Positions 1 through 7,237 of a stretch of 12,712 nt of DNA are shown in pieces. Below the pieces are notes generated by a model. That model was not told the origin of the DNA. It saw nothing but the letters and a program-made list of their open reading frames with translations, and did not search any database. This DNA comes from Pseudomonadota bacterium (GTDB taxonomy: Bacteria > Desulfobacterota > GWC2-55-46 > JADFVP01), in contig JADFVP010000004.1 of assembly GCA_015222595.1 (NCBI GenBank), positions 1 through 12,712 of the forward strand, given 5' to 3'. Numbering within the stretch: position 1 is the first letter of the stretch; each line of letters begins with the position of its first letter. Position numbers and translations under genes: made by a program.

Positions 1-2
1 CC

Positions 3-314
3 TACAAAGAGGGTGGACAGGACATCGTAAACAAGTTCTTATCGACCACATACAGAAGGGGACTTACAAGGAGTTCAGTCTGGAACCTCGAAGTTAATTG
101 GGACCACGAGGAACTCACTGAAATTACCGACGACGACATCGAGACCAAGATCAGCACACAGCTCGTAGTTAAAAATGGAGTACTGTACCAGTTGAGGAGC
201 TGGCTCCTCACCGCAGAGCATACCTATAAGCGGAAAACTCAGTTCACCAGAGATTTTATCGAAACCAAGGTCATGCTCACAGCATCAAGGTCGTTCGGCT
301 TTATGTGGCAATAG
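3..314 (+). CDS. C-terminal fragment of a probable outer-membrane beta-strand protein
   Basis: This reading frame is open from the left edge to a TAG at 312-314 and gives 103 residues; the start lies outside the window. I do not recognise the family. The sequence alternates polar and hydrophobic or aromatic residues in stretches separated by charged turns (SVWNLEVNWDHEEL, then TKISTQLVVKNGVLYQLRSW, then ETKVMLTASRSFGFMW). This is the pattern of transmembrane beta hairpins. The chain ends in FGFMWQ, an aromatic-rich end reminiscent of barrel C-termini that the BAM machinery recognises. The role as an outer-membrane barrel or surface protein is inferred from pattern only. It could also be a soluble beta-sandwich. 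The next gene starts 131 bases downstream, so a shared transcript is possible but not shown. Confidence 0.55.
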   Translation, partial: YKEGGQDIVNKFLSTTYRRGLTRSSVWNLEVNWDHEELTEITDDDIETKISTQLVVKNGVLYQLRSWLLTAEHTYKRKTQFTRDFIETKVMLTASRSFGFMWQ

Positions 315-445
315 TTCTTTATCATGATCCGGCACCGTAGTCGCGCCAATACGCTCTCACACCAGTGCTACCTGAATAGCGCGCCTCCGGCGCATAAAAT
401 GCAGACAGGTAGTTACCCCCGGCAATACCTGAGGTAGGAACCGCA

Positions 446-1174
446 ATGGACATAAGCTCCAGAACAGGTACGCTCGCCACCACAGTGCTGGTTGCAGCCC
501 TCATCATAATCGCTATTCTTACCTATCAAAGAAATGTAGTATGGAACGACTCTGTCTCGCTCTGGGGCGACGTGGTCGCCAAGTCGCCTCAGAAGTACCG
601 GGCGCACTACAACCTAGCAACCGTACTCGCCGGCACAAATGACCTCGACCGCGCCCTCAAAGAGAACATAATCGCGCTGGAGCTAAACCCCGTAACTCCG
701 GGTGCGCACTTCAACATAGGTGCGATCAAGCATGTAAGGGGCGATCTCGACACGGCAATACAGCTCTACAAAATAGCGATTTCCATGAAGCCGTCCGATA
801 TAAAGGCGCACAACAATTTAGGCGTTGCCTACCATGCAAAAGGCCTTACCGCTCTCGCCCTTCAAGAGTTCAATACCGCTCTCGCACTCGATCCGTCGCA
901 CCTGAAGACTTACCTGTCGAGGGGCAACCTCTACATAGACATGGATATGGCTCCGAAGGCATACGCCGACTACATGCGCCTGCTATCTTACGTGCCGGAG
1001 CACGCCGAGTCTATACTCGGAGCCGGAATTGCACTTGAAATGATGGGGAGAATTGAGGAGGCCGGACAGAAGTACAGACTTGCAAGCGGGTACAGAGCAA
1101 CCCGCCAGAGCGCTGAGCAGAGACTGAGAGAACTTTACTCCAGAGGTACTCGACGCGGGATCAGGTACGAATAG
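446..1174 (+). CDS. Single-TM tetratricopeptide repeat protein, TMTC/glycosyltransferase-tail-like
   Basis: The product has 242 residues. Residues 9-27 form one hydrophobic helix. It is followed by the linker RNVVWNDSVSLWGDVVAKSP (29-48), and then about five TPR units (roughly 52-85, 86-119, 120-153, 154-187 and 188-221) with the usual A/G/Y/P positions such as HNNLGVAY and ALALDP. A basic tail follows. The linker is the segment that joins the last membrane helix to the TPRs in large bacterial TMTC-like or PMT-like membrane proteins. Here the other eight to ten membrane helices are missing, and all three forward frames upstream are blocked by stops by 431. AGGA six bases before the ATG can serve as ribosome binding site. 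It may be a genuine short protein-interaction scaffold or a remnant of the larger gene. It converges on the HEAT-repeat gene with a 14-base overlap. Confidence 0.8.
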   Translation: MDISSRTGTLATTVLVAALIIIAILTYQRNVVWNDSVSLWGDVVAKSPQKYRAHYNLATVLAGTNDLDRALKENIIALELNPVTPGAHFNIGAIKHVRGDLDTAIQLYKIAISMKPSDIKAHNNLGVAYHAKGLTALALQEFNTALALDPSHLKTYLSRGNLYIDMDMAPKAYADYMRLLSYVPEHAESILGAGIALEMMGRIEEAGQKYRLASGYRATRQSAEQRLRELYSRGTRRGIRYE

Positions 1175-1955
1175 CCGCCAGAGTTCTACCGGCCTCGTCG
1201 CTGACCAGAGAAGACAGGTTCTCCTCAAAGGCAAGCACAAACCCCTCGTACTTACCGGCTGCCCCGCCTAAAGAGGCGATAACTTTAAGAAGGGCTACAG
1301 TAGAGACCGGGTCCCCGTTATCCCCTGCAAGCATCAGAGCGTCTATCAGAGACCGAACCTCGGAAACCAGAACCGTGCCCGGAGCCTTAACAAGCGCCTC
1401 GACGGCAGAGTTTACCGGCGCCTCTTTTCCGCACACCAGAACCTCTATAAGGGCCTCTATCCCGGCGCGACCAGCCTGAAGCAACGCTGCAGCGGAGGTA
1501 TCGCAATAGAGCGCCTGCGTAGACTCTAAAAGGTGCTCGCGCAGAAGCTGCACTCCATTGGACCCGCACCCGCGCGCTAACGCCGCAGCAGAGGCCTTTC
1601 TCGTACTGCAGGTCTCTGCTCTCAGGTGCTCGCCGAGCGCTTGCACGGCCTCTGCCGTATGGAGTCGCGAAAGCTCCTCGGCCGCAACAATGGCCAGCTC
1701 TTCATCCTGACTATCGAGGGTCTTCGCTATAAGAGGCACATACGCCTTATTTCTGGCAAGTACAATGGTGTGGAATACCGTCTTGCGGTTAACGCTCTCT
1801 GGCGGGTTCTCTACCATGTACGCAAGCTCTTTGAGCGTTTCGGCCTCTTCCTTGCCAACAAGGTCGCCAAGAAGCATGCCACCCTCTTCCCGGGTAACGG
1901 TTCCTGCCGTAATCTTCGCGAAGAGCGTATTCAGTTGTTCCTTTATCGTAGCCAT
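1161..1955 (-). CDS. HEAT-repeat protein
   Basis: An alanine- and leucine-rich all-helical protein of 264 residues. It carries repeating pairs of helices typical of HEAT/PBS-lyase-type scaffolds, for example the segments around AYVPLIAKTLDSQDEELAIVAAEELSRL and TAEAVQALGEHL, then RAGIEALIEVLV and NSAVEALVKA. Such proteins bind partner proteins; no catalytic residues are visible. I chose the ATG at 1953-1955 because MATIKEQLNTLFAKITAG starts a clean amphipathic helix. The frame stays open upstream to an ATG at 2063, which would add 36 residues that look less like the rest. Neither start has a convincing Shine-Dalgarno sequence. A strong one lies further upstream (2131-2137) before a short ORF. 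The 3' end overlaps the convergent TPR gene. Specific function unknown. Confidence 0.8.
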   Translation of the reverse strand: MATIKEQLNTLFAKITAGTVTREEGGMLLGDLVGKEEAETLKELAYMVENPPESVNRKTVFHTIVLARNKAYVPLIAKTLDSQDEELAIVAAEELSRLHTAEAVQALGEHLRAETCSTRKASAAALARGCGSNGVQLLREHLLESTQALYCDTSAAALLQAGRAGIEALIEVLVCGKEAPVNSAVEALVKAPGTVLVSEVRSLIDALMLAGDNGDPVSTVALLKVIASLGGAAGKYEGFVLAFEENLSSLVSDEAGRTLAAIRT

Positions 1956-2076
1956 ATTACCCGTTAAGTTAGTTTCAAACTCTCTTAAACCAATAAGGTC
2001 GCCGACACAAGAGATAAGCTGGGTAGAAAACAGCAACAACGTCTCTCTGCGTTTATATAGCATACTCAGGTCTTTA

Positions 2077-2124
2077 TTACAACCGGCCTGCCTCTGCGTA
2101 CCGTAACAGATAAAGAGATAACAC
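2077..2124 (-). CDS. Possible 15-residue leader ORF ahead of the HEAT-repeat gene
   Basis: On the minus strand the sequence AAGGAGG (2131-2137) is the strongest Shine-Dalgarno match seen in this window. Six bases after it a GTG opens a 15-residue frame, MLSLYLLRYAEAGRL, ending at TAA (2077-2079). It lies in a different frame from the HEAT-repeat ORF, which it precedes. A TATAAT on the same strand at 2156-2161 would place the 5' end just before the binding site, but no good -35 sits at 16-18 bases. This may be a leader peptide, a translational coupling element, or chance. Confidence 0.25.
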   Translation of the reverse strand: MLSLYLLRYAEAGRL

Positions 2125-2135
2125 CCGTATCCTCC

Positions 2136-2163
2136 TTGATTTACGCCCCTTATGTATTATAAG
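2136..2163 (+). promoter_or_regulatory. Possible sigma-70-type promoter for the cyclase-like gene
   Basis: TTGATT at 2136-2141 and TATAAG at 2158-2163 are separated by 16 bases, giving a predicted start near 2170 and a leader of about 40 bases before the ATG at 2212. TATACT at 2165-2170 is an alternative -10 but lacks a -35 at the right distance. The same AT-rich segment holds a TATAAT on the opposite strand (2156-2161), so the region may be a divergent promoter. Match quality is moderate. Confidence 0.3.
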
Positions 2164-2211
2164 CTATACTGGTAGCCCCGGCTGGTAACTGAAACCAATA
2201 ACGGATACCCC

Positions 2212-4944
2212 ATGACCGATACATACAGCAGCATGAGGATTGCGCACTTCAATACTCTGCTCAAAGAACGTAACGATATAATCAACGGCAGACTCTGGAT
2301 GATTCAGCCCAAAGGCCTGCGCTTTAAGCACGGCGAGTCCATCGCCGAACTTAAAGTTCCGTACCACATGGGTGCCGAGGACGAAACTCTTATAGATCAA
2401 TCGATAGAGGGCCTGATCTCGCTTCTTACAAAGCGGTACGACGCCAAAGCAGCCGCAAAGATGAACAGCACCCAGCTAAAGAGCGCCGCCCACCTGAAAG
2501 ACAGAACCTACAGAACCGACATCTTCATAGAAGGCTCCTCGACCAAAGCCCTGGCCACCGAGATACTAAACTCCACACCCTTTATTGATGCCGGAATACT
2601 CGTTCAGTGGCTAAGCCCCGAAGGGCCGGGCACGGCTCTCATAAAGTGGCTCGACGACATCTTCGAGAAGACGATACGGGACGAAGCACAGCAAGGCGGG
2701 GAAGAGAAGACCGTTGATCTCCTCCTGCTGGCTGCGGTAAGGACAATAAGAAAGAAGAAAGAACAGTTAAAAGAGGTGCGCATTACGGGCTTCGGATACG
2801 ACAAGCTCGATATTGTAGTCGGCTTTACACTCTTTGCATGCGTGCGCCACACGCTCGCAAAACTCTCGCGGCGCATGAGCGATATCTGCGCACCCTCTTA
2901 CAACCCCCTTACGGAAGTGCTCTTACAGACCACACCGGTACCTAAAGCCTTTCTATCCATTGCGTCCAACATGCTCTCGGTGGCCTTCAACCCGTACGGA
3001 ATAAACAGCTCGTCGGCAGAGATAATCTCGGCATTCGCAACGGAGATAAGCGAGTCGACCAAAGACCTCTCTTCACTCATAGAGAGCACGATAAAGCGTA
3101 TCCGCTCTGACAAGCAGGCAACCGACACCCTCAGAATGCATAAAGAGGTGGCAAACTTCCGCTGTGCTGCGCTCGACTATATGATGGAGTTCGATACCCC
3201 GGGAACCGAACCGCAGACCACTCTCCACAGTATCTATGACGACGACAAGCGTATTGCACGATTGATAGAAGACCCGAAGGCGATGGCAGAGCTGGCCGAC
3301 TCGCTCGACAAAGCGCACAAGAGAGTTGCACGCGGTTCGCAACGCGGAGAGATCATAGAGACGTTCAGCACCTACCTTCAGTCATTCAAAAAATCGATGC
3401 TCGGAGGTTTCCTTAAGGGCTCTAAAAAAGAGACCATCACTTCGCTGAACGATCTCGTTGAGGGGTACTACACTTTCAAGCTGGACGAGCATATAGAGCG
3501 TTTCCGCGGGCTGATGCGCGGCTACCTCGCCGACAGGCGCGGAGAGTTCTCTACAAGCACGCTCAAAGAGGAGTACAACCGAGGCAGCCTCTACCGCTTT
3601 GCAACCGATTCGCGCCCGATACTCAAGGTACTGGAGCTTGAGCAAGAGGGTCAGCTCTTCGTGGACATGAAAGATTTTTCGCGCAAGACCCTCAAGATAA
3701 AAGAGATCGCGATGGCAGACTACATGAAGGAGCACTTCTACCTTCCGATACTCAAGGCCGCGAGCCGTTACAGCGGAGGGTCGGGCCTCTCTGAAGATGA
3801 TCGCGGCATAAAACTTACCAACATGCCCGGAGACGCAGCTATCTTCACCGGAAGCCTCACATATCTCGTGGCGCTGGCAAAGGACATTCAGCAGGTAATT
3901 CGCCACTACCGGCAGCAGCTTGCAACCAAGCTGCCGCCGACCAAAAGCGAAGAGATGCTCGACGATATACATGCAAAATACAAAAAGAGAAAAGAGGAGC
4001 TAAAGACAGAGCGCAAAGAGGTCGCCGAGAAGATGGCCAAGGATGAAAAGGGCGCCGAGGTTGATCTCATAGCCCTCGGAGAAGAGGAGCACCGGCTCGA
4101 AGATACCTACCGCCGCGACCTCGAAGTCGCCATCAAGAGCGAACTGGAGGCCGGGCTCTACATCTCGTACGGCTCTAAGGCCGAGACCACAGTGCTGCCT
4201 GCCATGGACGACTTTACCGCGCCTGTTCAAGTGGCGATAGGAGAGAAGATAAACGAAGCCGCGCGCGGCACTTATAGAAACTCGTTCGTATGGGCCAAGC
4301 TCGAAGTACTGCTGCGCGCAGAGAAGCTGAAGAAAAAGAACCCGTCGCTCCAGTACCCGTTCGACATCTATATAGACCGCACCTACTCTATCAAGATGCC
4401 GCCGGAACTTGAAAAGGCCTTCGAGAAGATGGTGGCGAGCAGAAAACTGGCCAATGCAGAGGCGTTGGCAAAGATCGTCTCCGACGAATTCCTGAACGAC
4501 CTAAAGAGCCTTGTCGCAGGAGAGCCGTACTCTTCGCTCAGACTCATAAGCTCCGGCACCGACCTCTACAACAAGGGGCAGGCGCTGAGTGAAGAGGCCC
4601 TTGAGGCCTATATGAAAGATAACCGGGGAGCAAAAAGATTCTTCAAGAAGGTGGTGGCGGTAAAGGACCTCGCCCCGCCAGTGCGCGGTAACTTCTTTCT
4701 GCCGGTCGACCCGCTCGAACTCTGGTTCGGCATAGAGTCGCGCAAGGGCAAGGAGAACATAGAAGGTTTCTACAGGTGCGGAGGTATCATCTTCAAGGGC
4801 TTCGAGTCGAATACGCCGATTCCGGTCTGGGAGATAATAGATACTGAGAACGACTTCTTCCACGCCTTAAAAAAGCACCATATACAGGACTGGTTCGAAG
4901 AGGCGAAGAATGAGAAAGAGGACGGGGCCTCAGGGACTTTTTAG
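2212..4944 (+). CDS. Large cytoplasmic protein with a divergent, insertion-split class III nucleotidyl cyclase domain
   Basis: The product has 910 residues, no signal peptide and no convincing membrane helix. Residues 1 to about 475 are mostly helical and unrecognised. From about 481 the order of motifs matches a class III adenylate/guanylate cyclase. FVDMKDFSRKT (483-493) fits the first metal-aspartate strand, with D485. ADYMKEHFYLPILKAASRY (502-520) fits the following helix. TNMPGDAAIF (536-545) carries the second metal aspartate, D541. GLYISYG (648-654) fits the next strand. AIGEKINEAARG (675-686) holds N681 and R685 in the N-x3-R spacing of the transition-state-stabilising pair. Between 572 and 647 lies a highly charged coiled-coil stretch that ordinary cyclase domains lack. 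Residues 720-910 form an unrecognised C-terminal region. The likely reaction is cyclic nucleotide synthesis from ATP or GTP; the substrate is uncertain because the purine-contact positions are non-standard. The gene stands alone, with its own upstream region. The ATG has only a weak GGA ribosome site. Confidence 0.75.
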   Translation: MTDTYSSMRIAHFNTLLKERNDIINGRLWMIQPKGLRFKHGESIAELKVPYHMGAEDETLIDQSIEGLISLLTKRYDAKAAAKMNSTQLKSAAHLKDRTYRTDIFIEGSSTKALATEILNSTPFIDAGILVQWLSPEGPGTALIKWLDDIFEKTIRDEAQQGGEEKTVDLLLLAAVRTIRKKKEQLKEVRITGFGYDKLDIVVGFTLFACVRHTLAKLSRRMSDICAPSYNPLTEVLLQTTPVPKAFLSIASNMLSVAFNPYGINSSSAEIISAFATEISESTKDLSSLIESTIKRIRSDKQATDTLRMHKEVANFRCAALDYMMEFDTPGTEPQTTLHSIYDDDKRIARLIEDPKAMAELADSLDKAHKRVARGSQRGEIIETFSTYLQSFKKSMLGGFLKGSKKETITSLNDLVEGYYTFKLDEHIERFRGLMRGYLADRRGEFSTSTLKEEYNRGSLYRFATDSRPILKVLELEQEGQLFVDMKDFSRKTLKIKEIAMADYMKEHFYLPILKAASRYSGGSGLSEDDRGIKLTNMPGDAAIFTGSLTYLVALAKDIQQVIRHYRQQLATKLPPTKSEEMLDDIHAKYKKRKEELKTERKEVAEKMAKDEKGAEVDLIALGEEEHRLEDTYRRDLEVAIKSELEAGLYISYGSKAETTVLPAMDDFTAPVQVAIGEKINEAARGTYRNSFVWAKLEVLLRAEKLKKKNPSLQYPFDIYIDRTYSIKMPPELEKAFEKMVASRKLANAEALAKIVSDEFLNDLKSLVAGEPYSSLRLISSGTDLYNKGQALSEEALEAYMKDNRGAKRFFKKVVAVKDLAPPVRGNFFLPVDPLELWFGIESRKGKENIEGFYRCGGIIFKGFESNTPIPVWEIIDTENDFFHALKKHHIQDWFEEAKNEKEDGASGTF

Positions 4945-5020
4945 CCGTACCTCTGTGCCGGTACTCTTGTGCCCCTACCCTGCCCATTTTTCTTCTCACG
5001 CTTCCAATGCGTCTATTGAA

Positions 5021-5055
5021 ATAAAAAAATCCCTGCCAAACGGATCTCGACAGGG
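5021..5055 (-). terminator. Intrinsic terminator of the ThiI-like/larE operon
   Basis: Read on the minus strand, CCCTG (5055-5051) pairs with CAGGG (5035-5031). The stem continues inward through T-G, C-G, G-T and A-T pairs to a seven-base loop, and a run of seven T follows at once (A run at 5023-5029 on the plus strand). It lies 48 bases after the larE stop codon. It could also slow transcription from the left-hand cyclase gene, but it lacks a T run in that direction. Confidence 0.75.
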
Positions 5056-5103
5056 TAACAACAAGTTCGCAAAAAATTTTACATCTCAGTCCGTCTCTCC
5101 GCC

Positions 5104-6021
5104 TCAGTCCGTTTCAATCACCTCGTTCATACTTCCCGTTCTGTAGCCTTGCAGGTCTAGCGTAACGTATGTAAAGCCCGCGCTCTTCATCCCCTCCACT
5201 ATGCTCTGGCGAACAGTGTCCGAGGCAAGCCGGGTAATGTCTAGAGGGGCGACCTCTATACGTACAATCGTGTCGTGGTACCGCACCCTGAACTGAGTAA
5301 AGCCTAGCGAGCGAAGCAGCTCCTCACCGGCGGCTACCATTTCGAGCCTTTCCTCGGTGATCTCAGTTCCGTAAGGAAAGCGCGATGAGAGACAGGCGAA
5401 GGCCGGTTTGTTCCATGTGGGCAGCGAGAGCGAACGGCTAAGGAATCGGATCTCGTCTTTTGAGAGCCCGGCCTCCTGAAGCGGGCTTCTGACGCCGCGC
5501 TCTTTGGCCGCAACGCTTCCGGGCCTGTAGTCGAGCAAGTCGTCGGTGTTGGCACCGTCGGCAACAAATTCTAACCCCAGCTCTTCAGCATGGGTACGCG
5601 CTATACCGAACAGTTCGCTCTTGCAGAAGTAGCAGCGTTTTTCAGAGTTGGCCGCAAAGTTCTCTATCTCCAGCTCGTTGGACTCTACCACAAGGTGCTT
5701 TACGCCAAACTGGGCTGCATACAAGCAGGCCTCTTTAAACTCGCGCTCCGGGTACGTCGGCGACGTAGCGGTCATTGCAGCAGCGCGTTCTCCCAAAGTA
5801 TCTACCACAACATAAACGAGAAAGGTCGAGTCAACGCCTCCCGAAAAGGCCACAAGCACGGAGTCCATCTCTGTAAGTATCCGCACCAGTTCGTCGTACT
5901 TCTTTAGAGCGCTTGCGCGCACCTCTTCGGAGAAAAGACCGTCCGGCTCTGCAGTCTCAACGATCTTGAGGCCACCGGCGCCTGTACTGTTAACGCTCTT
6001 AGAAGTTCCAGCCTTTAGCAA
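5104..6021 (-). CDS. larE: LarE-type ATP-dependent sulfur transferase (three-cysteine form)
   Basis: The product is a 305-residue PP-loop pyrophosphatase of the LarE family. LarE activates the carboxylate of a pyridinium precursor with ATP and inserts sulfur to build the nickel-pincer cofactor of lactate racemase. The PP-loop is SGGVDST (60-66). W203 lies in the family segment LPTWNKPAFACLSSRFPYG. Three cysteines stand out: C130 and C133 (RCYFCK) and C210 (FACLSSR). Family knowledge: Lactobacillus plantarum LarE sacrifices a single cysteine at the C210-equivalent site, whereas three-cysteine LarEs hold a [4Fe-4S] cluster and can recycle sulfide. This protein is therefore predicted to be of the cluster type. 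About 35 residues before the core (MLKAGTSKSV onward) look like an unstructured extension. The ATG overlaps the stop of the upstream PP-loop gene by 7 bases, indicating coupled translation. No larB or larC lies in the window, so its target may be something else. Confidence 0.88.
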   Translation of the reverse strand: MLKAGTSKSVNSTGAGGLKIVETAEPDGLFSEEVRASALKKYDELVRILTEMDSVLVAFSGGVDSTFLVYVVVDTLGERAAAMTATSPTYPEREFKEACLYAAQFGVKHLVVESNELEIENFAANSEKRCYFCKSELFGIARTHAEELGLEFVADGANTDDLLDYRPGSVAAKERGVRSPLQEAGLSKDEIRFLSRSLSLPTWNKPAFACLSSRFPYGTEITEERLEMVAAGEELLRSLGFTQFRVRYHDTIVRIEVAPLDITRLASDTVRQSIVEGMKSAGFTYVTLDLQGYRTGSMNEVIETD

Positions 6022-7022
6022 AGATTCGCCTCCTCTACAAGACCCTCTTCTGCAATTCCATCGGCCTCGAACTCAACGCTCTCGCCCTCTAGCGTAGCCT
6101 TTAACCTGCCGCTCTCGCCCGCCTTGGCCGAGTACCTGACCACAAGACCTCCGGCAAACTCGCGCGCGCCATTCCCCGTGCCCTCGGTAACGACTGCAAC
6201 GGGGCCGGGAAAGTCTACGGGCTCTACCACAAGGTGGCTTGACGAAGCGATCTTCAGAAGCCGCTCGTTCTCGGCCTCGTCCCTGCCTACAATAACCTTG
6301 CTTCCGTTGTGCCTGAAGTGCCTTCCGATACGGAGCATCATAAGGTCTTTCTTGTCGACCTCTTCGTTGTGGTCGAGCAGGTCGCGTACCTTCTTTGAAA
6401 AAATCTTGTCGGTCAGCAGGCAGCCGCCCGACGGACACGGGTAGTCGTTTATATCAAGATCGTCTGCAAGATCCATCTGCTGCCGACGTCCCCTGCCGGC
6501 AATAGTCAGCATCTTCTCTCTATCTATAAGCCCTGTCTTTTCAGGGATAGTAGGCTCCATCTGGAGCGCACACAGGGGGCGGACGATAAGCCCCTCAAGG
6601 CCGCTCTCGCGCTCGATTATTCCCATTGTCTCGCGGCGCTGGCTCATAGGTCTCTGGCCGAGCACCTCGCCGGTAACAATAAAAGAGGCGCCAATCTCTT
6701 CCATATACTCCTTGGCCCGCACAAAAATATAGACGCGGCAGTCTACGCACGGGTTTATCCCCTTGCCGTAGCCGTGCTTCGGCTCCCTTATAACATCTAC
6801 ATAGTCGTCGCCCTTAAAGAGCACCTTTATCGGTATGCCGAACTCCTCGGCCACACGGCGCGACTCGCTCTTGCAACCGCTCTCTTTTCTCGCTCCCGAG
6901 TCACAGGTGCAGAAAGCCGACGTAAAGTTCAACGCGTGAACCTCTATCCCCTGATCTATCATCAACTTTACGGCAAGTGTGGAGTCGAGCCCGCCGGAAA
7001 GTAACGCTACCGCTTTGGTCAT
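6015..7022 (-). CDS. ThiI/MnmA-like PP-loop thiouridylase-type protein with C-terminal NFACT-R-like domain
   Basis: The product has 335 residues. The N-terminal ATP-pyrophosphatase domain has the PP-loop SGGLDST (9-15). It is followed by NPCVDC (91-95) and by TGEVLGQRPMSQ (117-128), a signature of a ThiI/MnmA-related family of tRNA sulfur-insertion enzymes. CPSGGCLLTDKIFS (196-209) and the downstream part, including GSKVIVGRDEAENERLL (240-256), resemble the region annotated in this family as an NFACT-R-type RNA-binding domain. C92, C95, C196 and C201 are candidates for cluster or zinc binding or for sulfur relay. The likely role is adenylation and thiolation of an RNA base or a small precursor; the exact substrate is unknown. 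GAGGAG ten bases before the ATG is a good ribosome site. It is the first gene of an operon with larE, overlapping it by 7 bases. Confidence 0.8.
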   Translation of the reverse strand: MTKAVALLSGGLDSTLAVKLMIDQGIEVHALNFTSAFCTCDSGARKESGCKSESRRVAEEFGIPIKVLFKGDDYVDVIREPKHGYGKGINPCVDCRVYIFVRAKEYMEEIGASFIVTGEVLGQRPMSQRRETMGIIERESGLEGLIVRPLCALQMEPTIPEKTGLIDREKMLTIAGRGRRQQMDLADDLDINDYPCPSGGCLLTDKIFSKKVRDLLDHNEEVDKKDLMMLRIGRHFRHNGSKVIVGRDEAENERLLKIASSSHLVVEPVDFPGPVAVVTEGTGNGAREFAGGLVVRYSAKAGESGRLKATLEGESVEFEADGIAEEGLVEEANLC

Positions 7023-7098
7023 ACCTGAAAGTCTCCTCTGAAAAGTCTTTATCTATTAAGCTGTCCTGAGCTAATACTCTTGTATTTTACAATTGATT

Positions 7099-7127
7099 AT
7101 TATACTGTGAATGGAGGCTAAAATCAA
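7099..7127 (-). promoter_or_regulatory. Sigma-70-type promoter of the ThiI-like/larE operon
   Basis: On the minus strand TTGATT (7127-7122) and a perfect TATAAT (7104-7099) are separated by exactly 17 bases. The predicted start is near 7092, giving a leader of about 70 bases before the ATG at 7022, which is preceded by AGAGGAG. On the plus strand the same stretch holds TATACT (7101-7106) with TTGTAT 15 bases before it, a weaker candidate for the divergent protease gene. Confidence 0.6.
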
Positions 7128-7237
7128 AGCATAAGCCGAGCTGTTGCCTTAACCGGTTGAAAATATTAAGAAAATATTCTGGCATCATTAACATCCAGCT
7201 CCACCACTCCCGGCTTCACCAACGCCTATAAGGAACT

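Noticed and set aside
322..507. 61-residue minus-strand frame covering the gap before the TPR gene
   Set aside because: It overlaps the start of the TPR gene, has no ribosome site and no recognisable motif.
3382..3972. 196-residue open frame on the minus strand inside the cyclase-like gene
   Set aside because: The plus-strand frame is intact for 910 codons and contains recognisable motifs through this interval; the minus product has no recognisable motif.
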